The position numbers were made by a program, and so were the translations under genes. Source: Polycladomyces abyssicola (GTDB lineage Bacteria; Bacillota; Bacilli; Thermoactinomycetales; JIR-001). From it: a stretch of 64,000 bases of DNA. The stretch lies in contig NZ_AP024601.1 of assembly GCF_018326425.1 (NCBI RefSeq), positions 2,220,001 to 2,284,000 on the forward strand, read 5' to 3'. Below are positions 51,664 through 60,506 of this stretch, piece after piece (positions within the stretch are counted from its first letter, which is position 1; each line of letters starts with the position of its first letter). The notes under the pieces were generated by a model that saw nothing but the letters and a program-made list of their open reading frames with translations, was not told the DNA's origin and did no database searches.

Positions 51664-54600
51664 TCCTCTCCTTCCCCTTTCTCTGCCGGTGACGACGTGA
51701 CATCCCAACGGCATATTGTCCGGTGGGGGCAATGTGACGGGCACTCCCAGGTCGGGTCGACCGCAAAATCCCCATGTTCAACTCGACGAAGCTGCCGGCT
51801 GAGCCGCTCTCCGATTGCTTCCATCGTGTTCGTCCATTCCTTTTCATCCATCAATCCCTTCACCCGCGCATGGATGCCCGTGCGTTCCGTCGCTTCTTTC
51901 CGCCACAATCCTTGGTTTCGGTTGTTGGTGGGCGGTTTGCCGTTCTGCCGGGTGCCTGGTGTATAAAATGCTGCTCCCACAGCTTTGGCGGGGTCCAGAC
52001 CCAACACTTGCTGCACCGCCCAGAGGAACAACGGCAATTGCAGGTACGCTCCTTCTCTGATCCGCTTGGGATCGGCGACTGTACCCGATTTGTAGTCATA
52101 CACGGCATAATAGCCCTCTTCATCCACATCGACCCGATCCACTTTTCCACGCACTCGGATCGTCACATCTCCCGGCAGGTGAATCGGTACTGGGTGTTTG
52201 GTTGATTGTGGGTCCATTTCACCACGGTGGATCAGGTTTGGATCGGTCATGCCGAAGGACAGCTCCAGATGAGCCGGACGCATGCCGGAGCCGCCGCCCA
52301 CCCCGCGCCAATGCCATTCATGTGACAAAACAGCGGACAGCTGCTGTTTGAGCCGCTCCTTCTCCACAGCCAAACGAAAAGGGTCGCGAGACAATGCTTC
52401 GGCCTCGGTCAACAACTGGTCAAACAACGCGTCCACCAGCACATCCAACCGTTCCATCGCATTCTCCCACGTATCCGGCGAAAGGCGTACTTCCTCCCAT
52501 CCGCGCCAAAAGCGGCACAACACCCGATGCCATACTTGCCCTCGATCCAGCGCTGCCCACTCCCGTCGAGCGGGCGCAGGTTCCCGTGCCTCCAACAAGT
52601 GGTCGGCAAAATAGTGGAACGGGCACTGCATCAGCTGATTCAACTCTGCTGGACTCCAGACGCGATCCTGCAAAGAAAAACCGTGTCTCTTCCACAGTGA
52701 CGGCCGTAACCGGCCGGCAAATGCGGCGTCATTTCCAGAGAGACGCACACGTTCCACCCGCAGCCGCTCCAGCCAATGCCAAGTTCGTTCCGGTTGCCTG
52801 CGCGCTTCGTTTTTCAGTAATGCCATTGCCTGCTTTCTTGTTGACACAGAATCGGCTTTACCGTTTTGGGACAACAGCGAAACGGCTCGCGCCAATCCTT
52901 CTTTCCTGGAAACACACGCATCCAAACGTGCAAGGAGTATGTGGGATACATCCCGCCGTTTGTGGATCACATCCGTCTCTTTCCACACCGCCAACAGTTC
53001 CTGCAAAAACGGAGACGGCAAGCGCGCAGATCCGGATTCGTCAGCATGAGGATAGGAAAGAACCAAGTATGACTCGGCAGAGGAAGCACAAAGGAAAAAC
53101 GGCAGCAATTGCCGATGACGCAACTGATCGGAAGTCATCAAGCGCACTTCTTCTTGAAGGAGACGTACTCGCTCCTCATCCGGCAACAGCCAGTCATCGT
53201 GGATCGGACGGGGCCACTTTCCTTCCGCACATCCCAGCACCCACACAGCCCGGTATCGGTCCCAGCGGATCTGGTTGGGCTCCAGGATGCGAAGACCGCC
53301 ACGACGACCAGGTTTTTTGCGCACCCGTTTCCGTATCGCAGCCCGTTCCAGCATGCCGGCCAACGTGCGCAATTCCAATGCTTCCCCGGCAAATCCAGAC
53401 GGGTCGACGTGTTTCCATTCCTGAATGATTTCCCTGACCAAGGTAAAAGCCTGCATCTCTTCTGCCAGAAACGGCAACATGCGCGGGTCTTCCGCCAACC
53501 TGCGATACCGGGACGGCTGTTCCAGCTCATTCACCCATGATTCCAACCACGCCAACCAATCCCGCCACAAAGCATTCAACGGGATACTTTCCACCCAGCG
53601 ATACAAAGACATCAAGCCCAACCATACCGTCTGGTCCGTCTCGTTTTCGTTCTCGGCCCGGCCCATGAGCGATTCCAATTCCGCCAAGCTCTGTGGTGCA
53701 TCCCAACGTTCGTATGCCTTCAACCACAACCGTCGATCGGCCTCACTTCCCCACGGAACAAACGGGCTCTGCATCAGGGCAACACGTTCCTCTTCCCTTC
53801 CCATGCGCACGGCCATTGCCGTCAAGATGGTCTCCATTACCGGATGATGGCGCAGCGGTACCGTCAACGGCACTGCTACGGGCAATCCTGCCTCCGACAA
53901 CGCCCGTACGAGCGGGGACAAGTATGTATCCAGATCCGGTACGATTAAAGCCACATCCGATAACGATCCGTTTTCCTCAAACAACCATCGTTTGACACTG
54001 CCTGCCACCATTCGGGTCTCCTGCTCCACACCAGGCGCGGACAACACTTCCACTGCGCCGTTCGCCGCTTGTCGTTCCGGACGAACAGCAAACGCCGTGT
54101 GGACCATATGTTCCAATGCAGGTACCCGACCTTCCTGGGACGGTTCAACCGAAACTTGTCGTACGGCAAAGCCGCGTTGCCGCAAGCGTTCCGTGGTCTG
54201 CTCCGTCTCTTTGAACAAACGGGGACGCGTCCCGTCCCAAACCAAATGCAGCTCAACGGGGACACCAGAGGTGACAAGTTGGATCAGCAATTGTTCCTGC
54301 AGAGGAGACAGATCGTGAAAATGTTCAGCAACCACATACTCCGGCAATCGTGCCTGTCCCTTTTGCAATGCCTGTAATGCTTGGTAGTAAGCCTCCTCGT
54401 GGTCAAACGCTCCGCTTTTCGCGAGCAACCGTTGATAGGCCGAATAGATTCGCGCCAATTCACGTTCTTTGGGACCGCGATCATGCCAAAGCGCCATCAG
54501 ACGTTCGGGCAGTACGCCGGAACGCTTGATTTCCCCGATCCAAGTCTCCATCTTTTTAATCCAACCCGGACGCGATTTCCATCCGCGAAAGTATGTAAAC

Positions 54601-54899
54601 GGTTCTTCCCGATCAGCAGTGCTGACAGCTTGTTGCACCAGACATTCCTGCTCGATGGCAGAAAGCAGACGTCTGCGCCGATTCTGCAACAACTCGCGGA
54701 CAAACTGGTCAAATGTACCGAAATGCACATCCCGTTGATCCCGTAGGAAAGGCAGGTAGCGACGGTGAAGTTCCCGAGCCATACGTGTTCCGGGAACCAG
54801 GTAATCCACCCGTTTGCAACCGAAAAACCGAGCGGGGTTACCCCAGCCCATCCCCCATCCCGCCGAGTCAACAGGATGCAGAACAACCGTTCCCGTCAT
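51660..54899 (-). CDS. addB: ATP-dependent helicase/nuclease subunit B
   Basis: The 1079-residue protein is AddB-like: an inactivated helicase-like front half that scans for Chi and a C-terminal RecB-type nuclease (GKVDRVDVDEEGYYAVYDYKSG) with the Fe-S cysteines expected of AddB: one before it (LMQCPFHYFADHLLE) and three at the end (WECPSHCPHRTIC). The N-terminus (TGTVVLHPVDSAGWGMGWGNPARFFG) lacks the GxxGxGKT Walker A motif present in B. subtilis AddB. GGAAGAGGG precedes the ATG, and no alternative upstream start with a Walker motif exists. Cotranscribed with addA. Confidence 0.92.
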   Translation of the reverse strand: MTGTVVLHPVDSAGWGMGWGNPARFFGCKRVDYLVPGTRMARELHRRYLPFLRDQRDVHFGTFDQFVRELLQNRRRRLLSAIEQECLVQQAVSTADREEPFTYFRGWKSRPGWIKKMETWIGEIKRSGVLPERLMALWHDRGPKERELARIYSAYQRLLAKSGAFDHEEAYYQALQALQKGQARLPEYVVAEHFHDLSPLQEQLLIQLVTSGVPVELHLVWDGTRPRLFKETEQTTERLRQRGFAVRQVSVEPSQEGRVPALEHMVHTAFAVRPERQAANGAVEVLSAPGVEQETRMVAGSVKRWLFEENGSLSDVALIVPDLDTYLSPLVRALSEAGLPVAVPLTVPLRHHPVMETILTAMAVRMGREEERVALMQSPFVPWGSEADRRLWLKAYERWDAPQSLAELESLMGRAENENETDQTVWLGLMSLYRWVESIPLNALWRDWLAWLESWVNELEQPSRYRRLAEDPRMLPFLAEEMQAFTLVREIIQEWKHVDPSGFAGEALELRTLAGMLERAAIRKRVRKKPGRRGGLRILEPNQIRWDRYRAVWVLGCAEGKWPRPIHDDWLLPDEERVRLLQEEVRLMTSDQLRHRQLLPFFLCASSAESYLVLSYPHADESGSARLPSPFLQELLAVWKETDVIHKRRDVSHILLARLDACVSRKEGLARAVSLLSQNGKADSVSTRKQAMALLKNEARRQPERTWHWLERLRVERVRLSGNDAAFAGRLRPSLWKRHGFSLQDRVWSPAELNQLMQCPFHYFADHLLEAREPAPARREWAALDRGQVWHRVLCRFWRGWEEVRLSPDTWENAMERLDVLVDALFDQLLTEAEALSRDPFRLAVEKERLKQQLSAVLSHEWHWRGVGGGSGMRPAHLELSFGMTDPNLIHRGEMDPQSTKHPVPIHLPGDVTIRVRGKVDRVDVDEEGYYAVYDYKSGTVADPKRIREGAYLQLPLFLWAVQQVLGLDPAKAVGAAFYTPGTRQNGKPPTNNRNQGLWRKEATERTGIHARVKGLMDEKEWTNTMEAIGERLSRQLRRVEHGDFAVDPTWECPSHCPHRTICRWDVTSSPAEKGEGEE

Positions 54900-55038
54900 C
54901 TCGATCCCTCTTCCGTATTCGATGGTGAAATTTTTCTACATAACGCCGGTCCAACGGTGAAACGATGAAAAAAGCAGATTCTTTTCTGCATTATACCAAT
55001 CCGCAAACGGAAAACCCACTGCCGAAGGAGGCATGTTC

Positions 55039-55230
55039 GTGAAACAACCGAAAAAAACACGCCCGACTGAATTGCAGGATGGTCAGATGGCTGCGTATCC
55101 AGCAGAAAATGACCCCCACACCCACGTTACCGCCGCGATCCAGGAGATGTGGGGACTGAATCCGCATCTGTCCGAAGCTACACAGTGGGGGAAGGAGCCG
55201 GAAGCTCCAGAAACATCTCAGGAAAAATAA
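55039..55230 (+). CDS. Small hydrophilic protein of unknown function
   Basis: The 63-residue, Pro/Glu/Thr/His-rich protein (KQPKKTRPTELQDGQMAAYP...TAAIQEMWGLNPHLSEATQW) has no membrane segment and no recognised family. GTG 55039 is preferred because AAGGAGG lies 7 bases upstream; ATG 55033 lies too close to it. It is divergent from addB and followed 200 bp later by the Fnr/Crp gene. TTCTTT-N?-TTATAC upstream may be a promoter. Confidence 0.55.
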   Translation: MKQPKKTRPTELQDGQMAAYPAENDPHTHVTAAIQEMWGLNPHLSEATQWGKEPEAPETSQEK

Positions 55231-55430
55231 CCCACCCAGGGTCCCCGGTCGGGTAGCGAGCCCGTACCGAGGACCATTTTCTGTTTCATAAGGTTTTTTT
55301 ACATCATTGAAATATGATCCTTTTGTCGCACGACGGGACTGCTGGTTTGCTATGTACCGAAAAATCACTTACACTCTAGATGAGAGCTGGTGTTGAACGC
55401 GGTTGCCGGACACCCCGGAGGTGATCCACG

Positions 55431-56132
55431 TTGAACCACATCGCGCGTTTTTTACAATCGTTGCCCCTGTTTCACGGCATCAATACGGAAGCGTTGGAAG
55501 CGGTGAGTCACACGCTGATCGAGCGAAAGGTCAAACGGGGGACAGTCGTGTGTTTGCGGGGGGAAAGAATCGACAAAGTGTTTATCGTCTACCGGGGGAA
55601 AATCAAAATATACCGAACCGACCCGGAAGGGAGCAAGATGTTCATCTCCTATTGTCTCAGCGGAGATTTCTTCCCACACTTTGGCTTCTTTCGGGAGGCT
55701 TGTTTTCATGCCGACGCCCAAGCGGTGGAGGATTCTCACCTCTTGGTCATGCCCAAAGAAGACATGGAACAATTGCTCCGTACTCATCCCGAACTCACCA
55801 TTCGGTTGATTCAAACCATGGGGCAGCAAATCAGCGATTTGGAACAACAACTGAACGAGTCTATCGTTCATGACGCATACGAGCGCGTGATCTTTTTACT
55901 CCTCCGTCTGGCCCGTACCGTGGGCGAGCCTCATCAACAGGGTGTTTGCCTGAAGGAGCGGTACACCAACCGGGAACTCGCGCAGATGATCGGTGCCACA
56001 CGCGAAACGGTCAGCCGTGTGATGAACCGCCTGAAACGAGAGGGATATGTCCATCTGCAAGAAGGATATCTCGTGATTCACGTTCACCAATTGAAGGAGC
56101 TGGTCGATTGCCCGCACACACAAATCGGTTAG
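55431..56132 (+). CDS. Crp/Fnr family transcriptional regulator
   Basis: The 233-residue protein has an N-terminal cyclic-nucleotide-binding-like beta roll (about 10-120: FLQSLPLFHGINTEALEAV...VCLRGERIDKVFIVYRGKIKIY, MFISYCLSGDFFPHFGFF), a dimer helix (about 125-150) and a C-terminal winged helix with TNRELAQMIGATRETVSRVMNRLKREG. The recognition helix (E-T-V-S-R) is of the type that reads TGTGA half-sites. The N-terminal Fe-S Cys cluster of E. coli FNR is absent and there is no C-terminal Cys cluster as in B. subtilis Fnr, so the signal is unknown. TTG start with GGAGGTGATCCACG. A matching box lies 19 bp after its stop. Confidence 0.88.
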   Translation: MNHIARFLQSLPLFHGINTEALEAVSHTLIERKVKRGTVVCLRGERIDKVFIVYRGKIKIYRTDPEGSKMFISYCLSGDFFPHFGFFREACFHADAQAVEDSHLLVMPKEDMEQLLRTHPELTIRLIQTMGQQISDLEQQLNESIVHDAYERVIFLLLRLARTVGEPHQQGVCLKERYTNRELAQMIGATRETVSRVMNRLKREGYVHLQEGYLVIHVHQLKELVDCPHTQIG

Positions 56133-56150
56133 ACAGAAAAAATGATGGGG

Positions 56151-56193
56151 TGTGATTTATTTCACATCTATTCAATCCCCTATTTGTTACAGT
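56151..56193 (+). promoter_or_regulatory. Crp/Fnr box and promoter of the truncated haemoglobin gene
   Basis: TGTGATTTATTTCACA (56151-56166) is a perfect TGTGA-N6-TCACA palindrome. A -10-like TACAGT (56188-56193) lies downstream, so the box centre falls at about -41.5 for a start near 56200, the classic activator position. The adjacent Crp/Fnr protein is the obvious candidate regulator. Confidence 0.75.
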
Positions 56194-56294
56194 TAAGACA
56201 TCCTGTGTGTTTTATTCGACTTTTTTCCCGCCTCCGATCCATGATTGGACTCATAGATCATTTGTCTTTGTTTTTGAAATGGAGGGAAACATAA

Positions 56295-56654
56295 GTGGCA
56301 ACCCTGTACGAAAAGCTGGGTGGAGAAAAAGCCATTGCAGCCGTTGTGAACGAGTTCTACGATCGGATGATCAAAGATGAACAAGTCAGCCATTATTTTC
56401 GATACACAGACATGGACAAGCTCCGTAAGCACCAGATCTCTTACTTCATGAGCTATGCGCTGGGCGGTCCCCATAAATACGAAGGTGCTACCCTGCGCGA
56501 ATCCCACAAGGGGATGAACATCACGCATGAGCACTACGAAATAGCGATTAAGCATTTGAACGGTGCCTTGCGCAAATACAACGTGCCGTTGGAAGACCGC
56601 GTCAAAGTGGAAGCATTTCTTCGCAGCGTCAAACCGCACATCATTAATAAATAA
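56295..56654 (+). CDS. Truncated haemoglobin (group I, GlbN-like)
   Basis: The 119-residue protein matches group I truncated globins: LYEKLGGEKAIAAVVNEFYDRM at the start, YFRYTDMDKLRKHQISYFMSYALGGP, and the proximal His in ESHKGMNITHEHYEIA. The expected GG turns, Tyr-B10 and Phe-B9 region (NEFYDRM) are present. Group I proteins bind O2 and NO and detoxify NO. Start GTG 56295 with GGAGGGAAACATAA upstream. Regulation by the nearby Crp/Fnr box is likely, so expression under low oxygen or nitrosative stress is inferred. Confidence 0.9.
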   Translation: MATLYEKLGGEKAIAAVVNEFYDRMIKDEQVSHYFRYTDMDKLRKHQISYFMSYALGGPHKYEGATLRESHKGMNITHEHYEIAIKHLNGALRKYNVPLEDRVKVEAFLRSVKPHIINK

Positions 56655-56703
56655 CCGACACAGCACTCATTCTTCATCCGGTAAACCTCGTTCTCAATCA
56701 ACA

Positions 56704-56739
56704 GCCGGCAAACGGACGAACCCGTTTGTCGGCTTTTTC
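56704..56739. terminator. Terminator between haemoglobin and Nudix genes
   Basis: GCCGGCAAACGG (56704-56715) and CCGTTTGTCGGC (56722-56733), one G-T pair, then TTTTT. It lies between two convergent genes and the T-run is on the plus strand. Confidence 0.75.
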
Positions 56740-57169
56740 ACTTCTCTGGGTGAAGATAGGACCGAACCGGAACATCTTTCCATTCTCTGATCGCGTCTTC
56801 CAATCGGATGCGGATCCATTTGCGTTTGACCATGTTCATCGCCATCTCAATCGGGAAAAAACCGACATTGACCGTTTCGGGACTCAGTTGCAATGTACCG
56901 CCAACCGGCGTGCACAAAAAGACGAGACTGACCACATGAGTTCCGTTTCGACCGATGGTTTTGTACACCCCGATTAAACGAATCACTTTGACCTCAATCC
57001 CGGTTTCTTCCCGGATCTCTCTAATAACTGCCGCATCCAGCGCTTCATCCAACTCCACCACGCCACCCGGTGGTTCCCAGTGATGGTTGTCGGCACGTTG
57101 AATGAGCAGCACTCCTTTGGCATCGTCCCACACAATTCCGGCCGCTGCGACATGATGTTTGGGTAACAT
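56738..57169 (-). CDS. Nudix hydrolase
   Basis: The 143-residue protein has a complete Nudix box, GGVVELDEALDAAVIREIREETGI (G-x5-E-x7-REUxEExGU), at about residues 35-58, with WEPPGGVVE just before it and a beta-rich remainder. Such enzymes split nucleoside diphosphates linked to another group, for example ADP-ribose, oxidised dNTPs or NUDIX-type cofactors; the substrate here is not determined. AAAGGAGG lies 8 bases before ATG 57169. The frame extends to 57292 without a ribosome site. Confidence 0.88.
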   Translation of the reverse strand: MLPKHHVAAAGIVWDDAKGVLLIQRADNHHWEPPGGVVELDEALDAAVIREIREETGIEVKVIRLIGVYKTIGRNGTHVVSLVFLCTPVGGTLQLSPETVNVGFFPIEMAMNMVKRKWIRIRLEDAIREWKDVPVRSYLHPEK

Positions 57170-57663
57170 CCGTTGTGCCTCCTTTTTTGCTTTTTTCCCG
57201 TCACCAGACCACGGAATGATCGTGATACTTTTCCAAAATCGACAGATACAAGAACTTATGGCAGGACCGGTTGATTGATGTATGGGTAACACAAATCCGC
57301 TTTTATCTATAGAAGATCGTAGAAGGGAGAAAAAATGTTGGTGTCAGCTTCCCTTTAATATCAATATGATTGATTTCATAGTGTCGTATGTGCTCAAGTA
57401 CTGTCTTTGACGAGATCGCGCTTTCAACCATCCTTCCCACCGTCGCCGTCCGCTCTCCCCCTTTCCTCTAACACAACACTACGGTTAACCTGGATACCGT
57501 ACTACCGCATCCTTCCTTCCCGTCGTTCGGGAAGGCACCGGAATTGACGTTTCGGAGATCCGTCTTCTTTTTCTTTTCTTTCATCCTTTCGGCGGGTGAG
57601 GGTATGAAACCTTTCATCTTTTTCCAAACTAAGGACGAATCAACATTGAAGGAGGCGCTTGGG
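57170..57663. other. Intergenic region, no supported gene
   Basis: A short plus-strand frame from 57544 in the same frame as the next gene has no ribosome site and low complexity (FFFFSF). The preferred start of that gene is 57664. Nothing else was recognised. Confidence 0.5.
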
Positions 57664-58113
57664 ATGAAGGTTACCCGCCTTGCGGGTTGGGGCTTGTTGG
57701 CGGTGATTCTTTTGTGGTTACCATCAGCTCCACATGCGTTTATGTCGCCGACGGCAGCCAAAGTGGCATATGTCAAAGCCTATCGCGTCCACAACCAACA
57801 GCTTGTTCCGATCCCGGTCACCCGGATCACACATCATGAACTGGAACGCGTCTTGAACGGTATTGAACAAATGGCCGGACTCAGTTCCTACCAACTTCCG
57901 TCACGGTACCTGCTGTTCCGATTCCCTTCGCCGGTCGTATTGCCGCGTTCTCCCATCGGCTACCCCATCAAAGAGGTGATCGTCACGCAACCTGCTTCGA
58001 CGTGGGATGCCCCGCGATTGCTGGTTCGCAACACACAACGCCAATGGGTGGAATACCGCACTTCCCGCCCGCTTACCCATTTGATCCACCAATTACAGCG
58101 TCCAAACAGCTAG
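57664..58113 (+). CDS. Exported protein of unknown function
   Basis: The 149-residue protein has a signal peptide (residues 1-25; positive n-region, GWGLLAVILLWLPSAP core, cleavage probably after PHA). The mature part is basic and Pro-rich with beta character (YVKAYRVHNQQLVPIPVTRITHH, SRYLLFRFPSPVVLPRSPIGYPIKEVIV). There is no Cys in a lipobox, so it is probably secreted or wall-associated rather than a lipoprotein. GAAGGAGG precedes ATG 57664. No family recognised. Confidence 0.72.
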   Translation: MKVTRLAGWGLLAVILLWLPSAPHAFMSPTAAKVAYVKAYRVHNQQLVPIPVTRITHHELERVLNGIEQMAGLSSYQLPSRYLLFRFPSPVVLPRSPIGYPIKEVIVTQPASTWDAPRLLVRNTQRQWVEYRTSRPLTHLIHQLQRPNS

Positions 58114-58125
58114 GAATTGCAAACC

Positions 58126-58156
58126 AATCCTGCCTCTGATGGAGGCAGGATTATTT
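58126..58156 (+). terminator. Terminator of the exported-protein gene
   Basis: AATCCTGCCTC (58126-58136) and GAGGCAGGATT (58142-58152), perfect 11-bp stem, then ATTTATG. The T-run is imperfect. Confidence 0.7.
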
Positions 58157-58185
58157 ATGTCCCTTTGATTCTCCGCTTCCGACAC

Positions 58186-58238
58186 TTGACATGAAACCAA
58201 TCGGTTTCATATAATCGATGCGAAACCTAATGGTTTCG
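58186..58238 (+). promoter_or_regulatory. Promoter with twin ArsR-type operators
   Basis: TTGACA (58186-58191), 18-bp spacer, TATAAT (58210-58215). The spacer is itself the palindrome ATGAAACCAATCGGTTTCAT (58191-58210); a second palindrome, CGAAACCTAATGGTTTCG, lies at 58221-58238. Both share GAAACC-N4-GGTTTC, so repressor binding would cover the promoter and the start site. Confidence 0.85.
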
Positions 58239-58262
58239 TATCAAATAGAGGAGGATCACAAA

Positions 58263-58697
58263 ATGCAGGGAAGTAACAGAGGTACACTTCCGGCCATCCG
58301 TCACACAGCCGTATTTCAGGCACCTATTCAAAAAGTATGGGAAGCTGTTTCTACATCAGAAGGCATCGCCGCATGGTTCATGCCCAATGATTTTCAACCA
58401 AAAGTAGGACATGAATTCACATTGCAGACCCCTTTCGGCCCCACACCATGCAAAGTGCTGGAGATCGATCCTCCACACCGACTTTCCTTTGCCTGGGGTG
58501 AATCCGGTTGGCGCGTTTCATTTGAATTGAAGGATTTGGAAGGCAAAACGCAGTTTACCCTAATTCATTCAGGTTGGGGAGAACCTGATGAAATCTTCCC
58601 GGAATCGGGATTAACACACTCGGAAGCACACAACAGAATGGATCATGGTTGGAAGTCGATTGTGACCGAAAAGCTTCGCGAGGTGGTAGAGGCATAA
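58263..58697 (+). CDS. SRPBCC (AHSA1/START-like) domain protein
   Basis: The 144-residue protein has the AHSA1-type helix-grip fold: IRHTAVFQAPIQKVWEAVSTSEGIAAWFMPNDFQPKVGHEFTL, CKVLEIDPPHRLSFAWGES and a C-terminal helix with HNRMDHGWKSIVTEKLREVVEA. Proteins of this type bind hydrophobic ligands and are commonly encoded with an ArsR-like regulator, as here. AGAGGAGG lies 8 bases before ATG 58263. The ligand is unknown. Confidence 0.87.
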   Translation: MQGSNRGTLPAIRHTAVFQAPIQKVWEAVSTSEGIAAWFMPNDFQPKVGHEFTLQTPFGPTPCKVLEIDPPHRLSFAWGESGWRVSFELKDLEGKTQFTLIHSGWGEPDEIFPESGLTHSEAHNRMDHGWKSIVTEKLREVVEA

Positions 58698-58698
58698 G

Positions 58699-59034
58699 AT
58701 GGGTGCTGCCTTACCGAAACATGACGTATTTCAGGCGATTGCCGATCCTACCCGCCGTCAGCTTTTAAAGTTGCTGGCCGATGGGGAGATGCATGTCACC
58801 GGGATCAGCGAGCACTTTCCGATGAGCCGAACAGCTGTTTCCAAGCATCTGCGCATTTTGTCGGATGCGGGACTTGTGAAGCAGCGAAAAGTCGGGCGGG
58901 AGACGCGATACAGCCTCCAACCAGAGCCGCTGCTCGAATTGAAGCATTGGCTCTCCTATTTCGAGCGGTTTTGGGAAAACAAGATGGTTGCACTGAAACA
59001 CTATGTGGAATCGGAGGAAGTGGACGGCCAATAG
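58699..59034 (+). CDS. ArsR family (HTH_20-like) transcriptional regulator
   Basis: The 111-residue winged-helix protein (FQAIADPTRRQLLKLLADGEMHVTGISEHFPMSRTAVSKHLRILSDAGLVKQRKVGRETRYSLQPEPL) begins 1 bp after the SRPBCC gene, so both share one transcript. Typical arsenic/metal Cys ligands are absent, so it is of the SRPBCC-linked type that responds to an unknown signal. It most likely binds the two GAAACC-N4-GGTTTC sites in front of the operon. Confidence 0.9.
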   Translation: MGAALPKHDVFQAIADPTRRQLLKLLADGEMHVTGISEHFPMSRTAVSKHLRILSDAGLVKQRKVGRETRYSLQPEPLLELKHWLSYFERFWENKMVALKHYVESEEVDGQ

Positions 59035-59246
59035 CCTCAGAAAAAGAGACAATGATGGTTGGACTGCCGGCAAAGTGGGTTGTACCATTCGCGATTCCGG
59101 GTGCGCCATTTTCCTTGCTAACACCAAGGGTCGCTCGCGGGGGAAAACAGCCAACCTCTATTGGGGAAGCGGGCCGAACTTCCCGTTGAGCCCGCAGGCT
59201 ATGTCAACAAGCTGGAGGTGACGATGGTCGCCTCTCTTTTCGTATT

Positions 59247-60506
59247 TCAGCAGGTGATCAAGGATTCGTCCATAGGGTCCCATCGCCGGACGATCAGACT
59301 GACATTATGTCCCCCGAAACCGAATGAATTGCTCATCACCACCTGCACATCCCGTTTTCGGGCCGTATTCGGGACGTAATCCAAATCCAACCCTTCGTCC
59401 GGCATTTCAAAATTGATGGTGGGTGGAATCACGCCATGTCGTATGGTTTCTACCGATGCGATCAGTTCCACCGACCCTGCCGCACCCAACAGGTGTCCGA
59501 TCATCGATTTGATCGAGCTGATCGGAACTCGGTACGCCGCCTCCCCAAACACTCGCTTGACGGCCATCGTTTCCACCGCATCGTTGGCACGAGTGCTCGT
59601 TCCGTGTGCGTTAATGTAATCCACTTGTTTCGGGGACAAGCCCGCATCGGCCAATGCCCGGATCATCGCTTCGGCGGCAACGGCGCCGTCGGGAGAGGGA
59701 GCCGTGATGTGATGGGCATCCGTCGTCGCGCCGTATCCGATCAATTCGGCAAGAATGGGGACGCCTCTTTGCAGAGCATGCTCCAGCGACTCCAACACCA
59801 CCACACCTGCTCCCTCACCGGCGACAAATCCGTCCCGTTCCCGGTCAAACGGCCGACAAGCCTTCTGCGGTTCCCCGTTTCGCCTGGACAATGCGCGAAT
59901 TCGAGAAAAGGCGGCCAACCCGAGGGGCGTGATCGGCGCCTCCGTACCGCCGGCAATCATCACATCCGCTTCCCCATATTGGATCATTCGCATCGCTTCA
60001 CCGATGCAACTGCTTCCCGTCGCGCATGCCGTCACCACCGCCGCGGAAGGCCCTTTGGCTCCCAGCGCGATCGCGATTTCACCCGATGCCATGTTGGCCA
60101 GCATGGCAGGTGCCAAATACGGGGACAACTTTCCGTTTTGCAACACCTTTTGGTACTCCTCCTGAATGCGATCCAACCCGCCGCTACCGGTTCCCACCAT
60201 CACCCCGACGCGCACCGGATCGACCCGATCCATCTCCAATTGTGCATGCCGAACCGCTTCACGCGCCGCTACCAGCCCGTACTGAGCAAAGCGGCTCATC
60301 CGGCGTGCCACCTTGGCCTCAAAATGATCGAGCGGATCGTAATCCGGGATCTCCGCCGCAATCGTTGTCGGAAATCCGCTCGGATCAAAACGCGAAATGG
60401 ACCGCACACCACTCCGCCCTTCCTGCAATCCCTCCCAAAAGTCGGGCACGTCTTGGCCGATCGGGGTCAATGCTCCCATACCGGTGATGACGACGCGCTT
60501 TTTCAT
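59247..60506 (-). CDS. fabF: Beta-ketoacyl-ACP synthase II
   Basis: The 419-residue thiolase-fold enzyme elongates fatty acyl chains on ACP. Active-site residues are visible: Cys in VTACATGSSCIGEA, His in NAHGTSTRANDAVE, Lys in SSIKSMIGHLLGAAG and the second His of that motif, with GFGGHN near the end. Length and layout are those of FabF. ATG 60506 has GGGGGGAACGGC upstream; the frame is open to 60539 without a ribosome site. Here it is alone, not next to fabH or acpP, so it may be a second fabF copy. Phylogeny would be needed to separate it from related FabF-like enzymes of secondary metabolism. Confidence 0.9.
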   Translation of the reverse strand: MKKRVVITGMGALTPIGQDVPDFWEGLQEGRSGVRSISRFDPSGFPTTIAAEIPDYDPLDHFEAKVARRMSRFAQYGLVAAREAVRHAQLEMDRVDPVRVGVMVGTGSGGLDRIQEEYQKVLQNGKLSPYLAPAMLANMASGEIAIALGAKGPSAAVVTACATGSSCIGEAMRMIQYGEADVMIAGGTEAPITPLGLAAFSRIRALSRRNGEPQKACRPFDRERDGFVAGEGAGVVVLESLEHALQRGVPILAELIGYGATTDAHHITAPSPDGAVAAEAMIRALADAGLSPKQVDYINAHGTSTRANDAVETMAVKRVFGEAAYRVPISSIKSMIGHLLGAAGSVELIASVETIRHGVIPPTINFEMPDEGLDLDYVPNTARKRDVQVVMSNSFGFGGHNVSLIVRRWDPMDESLITC

